Positions 46,201 through 55,300 of a stretch of 64,000 nucleotides of DNA are shown one piece after another (position 1 is the first letter of the stretch; each line of letters begins with the position of its first letter). Position numbers and translations under genes: made by a program. The notes under the pieces were generated by a model. It saw only the letters and a list, made by a program, of their open reading frames with translations, did no database searches and had not been told where the DNA came from. This DNA comes from Luidia sarsii (Eukaryota; Echinodermata; Asteroidea; Paxillosida; Luidiidae): assembly GCA_949987565.1 (NCBI GenBank), contig OX465105.1:16991637-17055636 (forward strand), read 5' to 3'.

Positions 46201-47897
46201 ACGTTTGCATCCTGGCAGGACCGAAACGTCAGGCAAACTCTCAGGCCCTCATTTTTTAAATTTACATTCCCTAAAGTTCCCAAATGTTTGAGAAATGTCT
46301 TGATTTATATCTCTCAGTAACTGGCATTTTGTTTGCTGTTTGATGAGATTAGTAAATAAGAATAAAGATCTAAGATTTTACGCGATGGCGCTGTCCGTCA
46401 GCTGTTGCAGGAACTCCTGGCTGGTCTTGGAGAGCGACTGCCACTTGGCCAGGCTCTGAGCCGACACTTGCCGCTCCAGGAAGCTGCTGTCATCCAAAGA
46501 TTCCTGACGGCCTGAGGACAAGAATACGAGGAGTATAGAATCATCTGAAAGCACAGACTCATTGGCACTGCCTTAAAGCTCCCCACCTTGAATCATTCCT
46601 CCGCCGTCAGTTTCATTTCACTTTTACTCATCGTTTTGCCTTTAAGAAAGCTTCTGCCTTGATTGCAACATCAGGCCCGTTCACTTTTACGATTTGAAAA
46701 AAAAAAAATTTAAAAAAAATGGAAAAATGACATAGAAAATATCACTGCACTAGAAATTGAACCCAAGATTTCTGGCTTAACGTGCCAGCACTCTTAGCAC
46801 CTGAGCTATCCGGAGGCCTCCCCAAATATCCGGGGGCAAAACAAAAAGAGAGTTCTTTTTTTCAATACCTGTGCGTCGTTTCCGTTTTGTTGGACTACTG
46901 GGGGTTGCTCCCTTAGCAGAGGCCTGTTGAAAAAAGAAAAGCAGTTGATGACAAAGAAAAAAAGTGTCACTCAGTCTTACCTTGAACATCAAGGCTGACT
47001 TTAATACCCTAAATACCTTTAATCCCAACGCAAGAAAACCTGGCGCAGTATTGGATTAGTGGTAGTTTTGAAAGTTTGGTTTAGACACAACTCTTACCTT
47101 GTTTTCGCTCGTCGCTGGCTTCCTCTTCGGTCCCGTCCCGCCTCCCCTCCCCGTCCTCTTCCCGGCCCGCTGCTGCTGGTCCCCCTGGCTCTCTCCCGCC
47201 CCTTCCGACATCCGCTCACCCCTCTTCTGGCTAGTGCCTGCCCGGCCTCTCTCCTCCGGTCTCTTCGTCATGGGACCCGAGCTCGAGCGAGAGGCGGAGG
47301 CCGAGGCGGAGGCCGAGGCGGAGGTAGAGGGAGAGGCAGAGGCAGAGGTGGAAGCAGAGGCAGAGGCAGCAGCAGCGGCAGAGGGGGAGGCGGAGACGGA
47401 GGCGGAGGCAGGGGCAGAGGGGGAGGAAGAGGCAGTGTTGTCCCCCGATGATGACGATGCCTTGGAGTTCATCACCTGCAGCATCTCGGCCACGCTGGTG
47501 CTGTTGGAAGCCTTGACAGCTTTCTTCCGTCCCGCAGAAGACCCTGCAAAGCAACGAGGAGATGACTGGCCTCAATCCATTCACCTATGTTTCTTCTGCG
47601 GTCCATGCACGAGCTTACTGCATCAAAACTAGGTTCTCCTTTCACTGATTTCAAATTAAATTTCTCTCATTCATCAATCACAGAACGAATAAGACTTTGT
47701 AATGAAGCAGAGTACACACTGCTCGAAACATTGAGTCAACGGCTCTTTTCAGAGCCACACTCAGTCTCAAAAGAGATGATACCAATTAATAATGAATAAT
47801 TATTAGTGCAAAGAAACTGGTCTGAGACCTGGGGTCTTGTACCTTTTTGTGAACGAGTGGTCTCGTCATTCTTCTTGGTTTTCTTGATCCTTGGCAT
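43106..47897 (-). CDS. CENPQ: CENP-Q, inner kinetochore protein, complete
   Basis: Ten exons on the minus strand (47,897-47,843; 47,543-47,098; 46,923-46,869; 46,511-46,382; 45,991-45,920; 45,763-45,688; 45,251-45,175; 44,812-44,722; 44,119-44,051; 43,249-43,106) sum to 1215 bases: 404 residues plus TAA, all splice phases matching. CENP-Q is a coiled-coil CCAN subunit that works with CENP-O/P/U/R at centromeres. Diagnostic matches to human CENP-Q: LAKWQSLSKTSQEFLQQ (human RKTWQPLSKSTRDHLQT), DIQDHLNNLKRRL (human NIQYHLNFLKKRL), SLKVPNK (human TLKVPPK), VLGLPPL (human VLSLPEL) and a C-terminal ITEFIDVLAAIQASLPE (human MSTFIEEAYKKLD). Residues 279-334 are a predicted coiled coil. It is longer than the human protein (268) mainly through a basic and Ser/Ala-rich N-terminal region in exon 2. 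Confidence 0.9.
43303..43650 (+). mobile_element. tRNA-derived SINE, best complete copy
   Basis: Head 43,303-43,495 (GCTGCATCCGCTTTGTGTGA, ATATACGGCAGATAATGG), tRNA-like part 43,496-43,567, tail to 43,650 (AAAGTTTTCTTTGCAAATTT). The tRNA-like part still folds: seven-pair acceptor stem GGCTGGA/TCCAGTC, D stem GCTC/GAGC, anticodon stem CTGGT/ACCAG and a T arm. It most resembles tRNA-Lys, but loop position 33 is C, unlike a working tRNA. It lies just upstream of CENP-Q exon 10, in the last intron. Confidence 0.88.
44051..44119 (-). CDS. CENPQ: CENP-Q exon 9
   Basis: 69 bases, phase 0 at both ends, between ACTACAG and gtgagc. Encodes EDQEDVLGLPPLRRQRDHP; VLGLPPL corresponds to VLSLPEL in human. 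Confidence 0.82.
44385..44650 (+). mobile_element. tRNA-derived SINE, tail-to-head junction copy
   Basis: Reads tail (GTCAGTTTATCATCGATTTG, TTTGACTTGAATTGAAAAAG) straight into head (CTGCATCCACTGACTTTGTG ...) and stops at the start of the tRNA-like part (GGCTGGTTAGCTC). The order shows two units joined end to end. Confidence 0.8.
44722..44812 (-). CDS. CENPQ: CENP-Q exon 8, coiled coil
   Basis: Between GGGGCAG and gtgaga. Encodes LLREKEEELQNLEATDQEES and a further ten residues ending KR; Glu-rich helix. Confidence 0.88.
44915..45013. repeat. Complete palindromic copy of the CCTGACGTTTCGATCC family
   Basis: GAGGGCCTGACGTTTAATCC, TAGCAGGACCTTTCTCAAA, then the inverted TTTGAGAAAGGTCCTGCTAG and GATCAAAACGTCAGGCCCTC. 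Preceded by the family flank GTTGCAAAATGCTTGCTGAG. Confidence 0.88.
45175..45251 (-). CDS. CENPQ: CENP-Q exon 7, coiled coil
   Basis: Between CCTTGTAG and gtaagt. Encodes VLEAALVEASNQVECLDKEV, a heptad-type sequence, in the frame left by exon 6. Confidence 0.85.
45688..45763 (-). CDS. CENPQ: CENP-Q exon 6
   Basis: Acceptor GAGAGCAG, donor ATGgtgggt. Encodes LMSAVVSLKVPNKRQPNYRD and MEGQM; the SLKVP match to human TLKVP fixes the frame. Its acceptor lies against a SINE-like tail at 45,768-45,835. Confidence 0.85.
45920..45991 (-). CDS. CENPQ: CENP-Q exon 5
   Basis: Between CCGATAG and gtgggt. Encodes DVLTETSDSNYSDIQDHLNN and LKR, the start of the coiled-coil region. Confidence 0.88.
46080..46255 (+). 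repeat. SINE tRNA-like remnant and a CCTGACG-family remnant
   Basis: 46,085-46,180 is a truncated tRNA-type SINE (ACCAGAGGCGTGGGGCTAAA, tail TTTTTCCAAAATTGTTTAC). 46,193-46,255 holds CCCGACGTTTGCATCCTGGC and CGAAACGTCAGGC. A reverse SINE remnant lies at 46,735-46,820. Confidence 0.7.
46382..46511 (-). CDS. CENPQ: CENP-Q exon 4, conserved WxxLS motif
   Basis: Follows GTCCTCAG, donor GCgtaaaa. Encodes LAKWQSLSKTSQEFLQQLTD, the strongest match to the family. Confidence 0.9.
46869..46923 (-). CDS. CENPQ: CENP-Q exon 3, short basic exon
   Basis: 55 bases between TTCAACAG and gtattg. Encodes ASAKGATPSSPTKRKRRT, likely nuclear-localisation-type basic sequence. Supported mainly by its matching phases. 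Confidence 0.75.
47098..47543 (-). CDS. CENPQ: CENP-Q exon 2, basic and Ser/Ala-rich region
   Basis: Follows TTTGCAG, ends AACAAG before gtaaga. Encodes about 148 residues: a Lys-rich start, then roughly 50 residues of alternating Ser and Ala made by an imperfect hexanucleotide repeat (about 47,285-47,430), then Arg/Gly/Lys-rich KRTGRGGGTGPKRKPATSE. Long open frames on the plus strand here are shadows of this repeat. Confidence 0.82.
47695..47790 (+). repeat. Right half of the foldback element family
   Basis: GCAGAGTACACACTGCTCGA, AACATTGAGTCAACGGCTCT and CAGAGCCACACTCAGTCTCA; truncated before the GCAAACCTTCC end. Lies in CENP-Q intron 1. Confidence 0.78.
47843..47897 (-). CDS. CENPQ: CENP-Q exon 1, start
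   Basis: ATG at 47,897-47,895 (context AACCATGC). Encodes the basic start MPRIKKTKKNDETTRSQK and one base, before gtacaa. The split Gly codon is completed by exon 2. Confidence 0.8.
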
Positions 47898-49206
47898 GGT
47901 TACCTTGGTGTTTTTTCTTTTTATCTTAAGCCTCTGCTATCTGTGGCGGATGGTTGGTAATGAGTCTCCAACGGAGTTTGAACCTTCTTCGACCGACTTT
48001 ACAGCATCTCTGTAATGTATCGACGGTCTGAAATCTAAATTAATAATATTATTAAGGAAATGAAAGTATTATTTTACAAGGAGTGGACTGGAATTCTTCT
48101 TGCAAATGCTATTTTGCAGTTCACTACTCTGGCCAATTTTCATTACAAGTAATTAAATATGCCGGCTGGTGCTGACATAAACAGTAGCAGGAACGACCTG
48201 TGGCAAAATAACGTTTACTACAAAAAGTCAATAGTCAATACTAGCAAGAACTAAGGCAAGCATAATTCAGAGTATTAATGGGCAGTATGGCCATGGTTAA
48301 AGTTTAACCATGGCCATACTACATGGAGGAATAAGGAGAGATTCCTCCATGGTTAAACTTACTGATTCATCCTATTTTAGTATGATTTATCTAACCACCA
48401 AGACTAAGTGACTATAATAAGTATAACCAAACAGTAACAACACAGTAGTAAGTAACACTACTGAGTACTGTTAATGTTATTAAATATTACTGATACAAAT
48501 ACTAGCCATGCTACTTGCAAGTGCTACTGTGCTACTGCTACTACTACTACTAGTACTAGTGCTAGTGCTAGTGCCTTAGTGGCGCGGGTCTTTGTACTTG
48601 TTGTAGTGGCTAGTGCACTGAGTGCTAGTGTCTAGTGAGTAGTGTCTAGTGTCTAGTGATATAACTTTATAAGAAAGTAAGTAGTACTTGCTGTGATGGT
48701 CCGTCAATGTGCACACACGATTTGTTCATAAGTTGATCTTGTTTTCTGTCTTAGCAAAAAGTTTAAAACTGGTTTAGTCGGACAATGTTGTCAGTGACTG
48801 TCAATCATTGTCAAACTTCAGAGTATATCTCCTGACTGCATCAAAACATCAAGCCGGAGGTCAAAAGCGCCGCTTTATTTACAACTTTGCATCCTCGAAT
48901 CCTCTCGTGTATTACACGACATGCGCGTTTGTGACAAACTCCTGAGAAGGGGGTTACGTCTCCCCAACGACGCAAGTACGTCAACGTCTATTGGACCACT
49001 CCAGATATATCTCTCGGGAAAGACCAATGAGGATGATTGTTGTGAACGCTGTAATTTGTTGACCCCGGGTCATGTTGGTGGCGCGAAACATGTAGAAAAA
49101 CATGGCTGGATGTCAGTGCTGAAGTGAAGAGGAACTTTAATGCACATAAACTCGTATTTCTCCAGTCTGTAGCCGTGTAGGTACACTGTAAATGTAATTG
49201 TTCGTG
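47898..49206. promoter_or_regulatory. Divergent intergenic region between CENP-Q and RFC2
   Basis: 1309 bases separate the two divergent start codons, so both promoters and 5' untranslated regions must lie here unless upstream non-coding exons exist. Seen: a perfect palindrome (48,284-48,320), a CTACTA/CTAGTG microsatellite (about 48,535-48,660) and a more GC-rich stretch with CG dinucleotides at 48,860-49,000. No TATA box is obvious. Promoter function is inferred from layout. Confidence 0.55.
48284..48320. repeat. Perfect 18-bp palindrome in the divergent promoter region
   Basis: AGTATGGCCATGGTTAAA, one G, then its exact reverse complement. A second hairpin (ATGGAGGAAT/ATTCCTCCAT) follows at 48,323-48,350, and GGTTAAAC recurs after it. 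Confidence 0.92.
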
Positions 49207-49310
49207 ATGGGGGACACCAAGATAGAGCTTATGGAAACTGATGAAAAGTCATCGGCTTCCACCGGCAAATCTGGCAGCAACAAATCAAACCCTAGATACG
49301 AATTGCCGTG
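49207..49310 (+). CDS. RFC2: RFC2 exon 1
   Basis: ATG with G at -3 and +4. A variable Ser/Lys-rich start ends NPRYELP and a split Trp codon before gtaagt; YELPW is the conserved RFC2 entry into the core. Confidence 0.93.
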
Positions 49311-52300
49311 GTAAGTCTGAAAAGTGAAATGGTCTGAATCTTACTCAGTTACTCAGTTACTGGGCCGCTAGGACTAGAGCTCCCCTTAAACGAGTTTTGA
49401 GATTGTCTGTCGCGCTAGTGCGACAGATAATCTCAAAACTCGTTTAAGGGGAGCTCCTAGCGGCCCAGTAAGTGGGACTAGTCTGAATCAGTCACTGGTC
49501 AGTGATTAGAATAGAAATTAATCGAATACGAAATTACGATATACGAATACGAATGGTCTGAACATAGTCTGAACATGTGTTGACGGGTCCCTATCCCATT
49601 TCGAAGTGTATAACCTCCCATTACTCCATTAGGCATTAAAAGTGTTTATAAATCATAATTATTTACGCGGCAACAGCATTCTTCCTGGACTGGTTGGAGG
49701 TCGTTCCTGCCGCTAATGACTAATGTATTGTTAATGTTATGGCACTTATGCATATTCATGAACCCCCTTTATTCTGATTGGCCAACGTCAAATCTCAGAT
49801 TCAGAAGAGAATATTGTATACCGTCTATAGTTTAGAGCAACCTGATGAGTATTTCAATATGGATAAAACGATATGCATAAAAACGATATTTATTATCATT
49901 ATGTTATTGTTAATTGTTATGACAATTGGCCAATCAGACTAAGGGTCCGCAAAAATAGCATTTGCGGGAAGAATGCCTTTGCCGGGTGAACATAACCTGC
50001 CATTACATTTACCTTGCTGTTCTCTGAAATTCAAAGAAAAAATTATAAAAATGTACGCCATCTGATTGTGTACAATTTCTGAGGTGTAACGGAAATCTGT
50101 CCAATATCTATCCCGTTTGATTTTTTGTCCCGAGTGGAAAAAAAAATCATCGTGTGTGGCAACTTGAGCTATGCCGAGTGCCGAGCCAAAAAAAACACCA
50201 TGGAAAAACTGACAACTGACAACTGGCCAATGAAAGTGCACGCCTTGTTCACGTGGCTTCCAAAATCAAACAGGACAGGCATTGGTCTCATGGCCTGGGT
50301 TGAGAGGCAGAAATCTCACCAAAAGTTGACTGCACATGATGAGCTACGTGCTGAGCTAACGTAATGGCCTCGAGAGATTGTTTTGCTCAGCAGATAGCTC
50401 TCGTGTGCGGTGGCCTCAATGTTATTGTTAAGGAATTCTTTCCTCATCATGGATATGGATTGTGCCCACTGGACTGATTTGTGTTCCCCTGTGCAGGGTG
50501 GAGAAGTATCGTCCCACTCTGCTGAAGGACATTGTGGGCAATGAGGAGACCGTCAGCCGGCTGGAGGTGTTCTCACGGGAAGGCAACGTACCCAATCTTA
50601 TCATTGCAGTAAGTGTGACAAGTACTTTATGAGCTAAACTGAATTTTGAAACTAAAAAGTCAGACAACTTTCACTCATGAAATCGATAGTGACAGCCACT
50701 GTGATACACGGAGGTGAGGCTTGGACAATAGGTTCCAAAGAACTGAAAGCTCTTGACGTACTTGACATGAAAATACAGAGAAGACTGCTAGGAATCACAT
50801 GGAAACAGAAGAGAACAAACGAATCTGTCAGGGAAGAAATGAAAGAAAAGTGTGGCCATCTAGATCCTCTAGATAACTGACTGACTTCTGCCCGGTTGAA
50901 TTGACCAGGTCAGTTTAACCGAGTCAAAAAGTCTAATGCAGATACAACGTCTCATACATTTCTATTTAGTCAGTCGGTTAAGATTTACCCGTTGATGCAA
51001 TAATCTACCCATGTTGATAATCCAAGACATGCGGTAATATTTACCCATTGGAATTTTATCCCCGGTCTCGCGTAAAAAAAAAATCCTCTGCGAACACGGC
51101 TTTAAAACCGTATTGTCTCCATGGCAGGGTCCCCCTGGTACGGGCAAAACCACCAGCATTCTGTGTCTATGTCGAGCCCTGCTTGGCCCCAGCCACAAAG
51201 ATGCCGTACTGGAGTTGAACGCATCCAACGACAGGTCAGTTGACTCCCTCAGCTCTGAAAAAAATTGTCCTCCAGTCAATGGTCAGAAGTCTTAATAAAT
51301 CTGTGTCTGCCTTGTGCATAGCTGCCATTCATTCCTTTTTTGGAGGAATCATTCCTCTTTTTGGGTACAAATTTATCACTTTTTGCAAGCTCTTTACAGC
51401 AGATTCTGATGTTTGCCTTGGAAACACACACACACATGTATTCCAATGAAGTTTGCTCTGTGATTCCTCTTTTCTTGCAGAAGTATTTCTGATTTCCTTT
51501 AAGTTAGGTTGGCAGCTATGCTTCTGGGATCCCTAGGCTGCCATAGCTGTTTTCCTTTTTAAACTTTGTTGCTAGGTTATGTGTACTTAGTTGCATGTGT
51601 TGTGATTGCGAGGGTGTGTGATTCCTGAAGATATGTTGCAGTTTATGGTCGCATGTTTTTGTCTGTTGCCCTCATCCGAGCAAGGATGGTTCTTGTATTT
51701 TGGAGGTGCCGTGGTCTGCCTAATGTCTTGCACATGTTGTGATGGTAGCAGATAGTACTAGCAGACCGCATGCATGCAGCTCAGAGGCTTGAACATCAGA
51801 GGATTGTGAAGGATTGAGATACCGATTTCCTTGCATGAACTCCTATTCGACCTTTGTGGATAGATTGGGAAACATGTCCCTGGACTCCTGGAGACAAAAG
51901 GATCTCCCAGGGTAGTCGGGCTGATGTCAAGAATTTAAACGCCAACAGAAAAATTGTAAGGATTGCATGGTGGAAATACCAAGTAGGAGGTTTGCTGTGA
52001 CTCCATGTACAGGAGAGGAGGAGTATGGCTCTGTTAAGAGCTGGGAACTCTAAATGGTAACCTTGTATGTAATGTAAGTAGTGAATATCTCCGCAAGGCT
52101 GTGTGAGAAAGGAAGCTTCACCATTATCAGTTACCGGCTCTTTCTTCTCAGCGCACATACCCCTAGAAAGAGATGACTTACAAAGTGTCACCACAAAAAC
52201 TTTCCACATATGATTCACCACAGATGGATGCCCTCACATTTGGCTTTTCCAAAAGTCTGATGAAGGCACAGCGCTGTCAATCAGGTGTACTTTGCCTTCT

Positions 52301-55300
52301 CTTTTAGTAGAGAGTGTGTCTTGAGTTTGATCAAGATGAAGTGTGTCCGCTGCTGGTTAACCTGATAAACCTGCCTCTGTCTTGTTCACACTGTTTGTAG
52401 AGGCATCGATGTCGTCCGGAACAAAATCAAGTCCTTTGCCCAGATGAAAGTCACCCTTCCCAAGGGTCGACACAAGGTCGTCATTCTGGATGAGGCAGAC
52501 AGGTGTGTACTTTGGCCTTCATTTACAATTCCAATTTGTGCCCAAGCACAAAACAAAACAACCCATGTCTTTTCATTGTGTACAGGATAAATATTACAAT
52601 GCTTGGACCAAAGTCGACAGCAAACCATTGCACTGTTAGCCCGGCCAATTTTGGGCATAACTCCGTGCTGTGGGTGAGAGTCCCCCGAGAATTCTCGGGC
52701 TTAGCAGTGGAAGGGTTGACTGTGCGAGGGAGAAGCTCTAAGGAGCTGGTCCAGACCGTCTAGTCTGGTCTTTTTTTCTTGCATACTATGAGGCAAGCAG
52801 TAATTATGTTATGTCCCTTAAGTGCTGCAACCAGCTCAGAGTTTGTGGGTTTGGGTAAGTGAGGTCCACATCCTCTGGTGGGCAGAGGTCTGGGCACTCT
52901 CTAAGAGTATGCTGCGCAGTTTGTTCAGGCGCACCACATTGACAGGCCGGAGATGGACGTATAGGCCCCAGCGATGCATGGCCGCATTGAAGCGGCCGAC
53001 CCCTGTGCGTAGACCATTCCAAGACACCCATTCCCGTCTGGGTAGGTTGGCATCTGGGGTTGGAGACATGTTTGGTTGAACATTCAGTTGGTCAGGATGG
53101 GGTGTCTCTTGTCCAGTGTGGTCACACTGTTACTTTACTGTACACGCTGCACTCGACCGACACTAGACTCGGTCCACGGTCTAGGAGGTAGTTCGATCCT
53201 CGACTGAACCTCGAATCCTCTTCCTCTCTCTCACTCCTTCATCCCCTCCGTCGTCCTCAGCATGACCAGCGGCGCCCAGCAGGCCCTTCGCCGCACCATG
53301 GAGATCTACTCCAAGACCACCCGCTTCGCCCTGGCCTGCAACACCTCGGACAAGATCATTGAGCCCATCCAGTCCCGCTGCGCCGTCCTCCGCTACTCCC
53401 GGCTGAGCGACAGCCAGCTGCTGCGCCGACTGACGGAGGTCGGGGAGAAGGAGGGGCTGGAGTGCATGGACGACGGCCTGGAGGCCATCATCTACACCGC
53501 CCAGGGGGACATGAGACAGGTGGGTTGTGGCCCATCGGGACCAATTTGTAACCAATCAAGGTTTTGAGAAGTGCTTTTTGAGAAAGGTCCTGCTAGGATC
53601 GAAACGTCAGGCCCACTAAATTTTGAGACATCAAGATTTTGGGCGGTTATTATCACGATCCATTAAACTGCATAGCAGATGAGCACAGTTCATCGTGCAA
53701 GTCGTCGTGTTCTCGGGGTGTGGGGGGGGGGGGAATCAGCTTGAAGTTCATTGCTTGTTACAGCATGTTTCCTTAATTCAAACTTGTGTCGTATTCCTGG
53801 GCTTCTCCTAGAAAGAAAATGCACGTAATGCGATGGGCACTTTTTTATTTTTATTTCGGAAGCATCCATCAAATGACCTTACAGTATGTTCTGTACACAT
53901 TTTTCCTGCAACTGTTTGCTCTATGCTATTAAAGTGGAAGTTTTGAGAAACCACTGAACAACGGGAAACTGGAAAATCTGCTGGCATCCGTTTTGAAAAA
54001 GTATTTGATATTCAAATAGTAAATTATTCGAAATGACTCTGGAGATGCTTAATCAAATTAAATTTGACATTTATTTTCATTTCTTCAGCATGAAACAGTG
54101 TCAGGTACTTTTTTCCCACTCAATTTGAATCCCAGTTACCCCTTGGGATAATCAGATAGTTCTTAACTGTATAACTAATCCTCTGTTTAACCCCTTCCAT
54201 TTTATTCTTGTAGGCCATCAACAATTTGCAGTCAACACATTCTGGGTTTGGCCTCATCAACAGTGAAAATGTGTTCAAGGTATTTAATATGAAATCAATT
54301 AAAGGTGGTATAAGAGTGCTGGTACAGTATGCCAAAGGTCGCGCAGTCCAGTCCAGTCAAACTTTCATTTTTCAAAATTGTTCAATAGTTCCCAGACAGT
54401 TTTTTCCAATTCAAGTCAAACAAAAGTTAAGTTGAAAAGAAAAACATTTCTTTAGAGATTCATTTTTTTCACCTGAGCTTTCCCTTGAGTCATTTTACCA
54501 TTACACGAGGAACCCCAAAACTCAATTTTCAATTTGACTGCCAGTGATTAGAAAAATTGCAAAGCAAAATTGACAGGAGCAATCCTTGAACCCAAAACCT
54601 CTAGCTTAATAATGCACCAGAGATCTCAGGTTTAAGTTCCGGTCCAGTCAAGTTTTCTTTGCTGTTTTTCAAATTGTTGAAAACATCTCCTGGTCACCTT
54701 TCTTCTACTTTCAAACTTTGTTTCATTGATTTAGGTCTGTGCAGACGGACCGGGTATCCAAAACAGGATACTCGGATCCATTTTGTGCATTTGATTACCC
54801 ATTTGTTATTTTTTTTTACCGTGTGAAACGAGGACTCTTTTGTACTGATATCCCCATTAGACCATCAGGAAGTGTCTATTGAGCGGTCAATGACCTGTAA
54901 CATTTCTTTAGCATGCGTGGCGCCCCGATAGCAACCAGTGGGCATTGCATGAAGTACTTCCAGGTTCTTCATTTCTCAAGTTTTACATTTGGTGATATAC
55001 AAAAATGTTGCAAACTGCTTACTGACTAAAATTACAAAATGTAAATCTTAAAATTTAGTGGGCCTGACGTTTCGATCCTAGCAGGACCTTTCTCTGCCTT
55101 TGAGAAAGGTCCTGCTAGGATCGAAACGTCAGGCCCACTCAATTTTAAGTTTTACATTAAATTGTTGATTTCAACATTTGGGTGCCCATTTCCCGAAAAC
55201 CCTGATTTGCGCGGGCCTACATTGATTACAAATAATCAGTAAGGCTTATCCCACCATATCAGCTATTTTTGATTCATTGATTGATTTTTTTTTTTTTTTT

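Noticed and set aside
47059..47632. Arg/Gly-rich and Glu/Ala-rich open frames on the plus strand
   Set aside because: Antisense shadows of the repetitive CENP-Q exon 2, whose minus-strand frame joins to confirmed exons.
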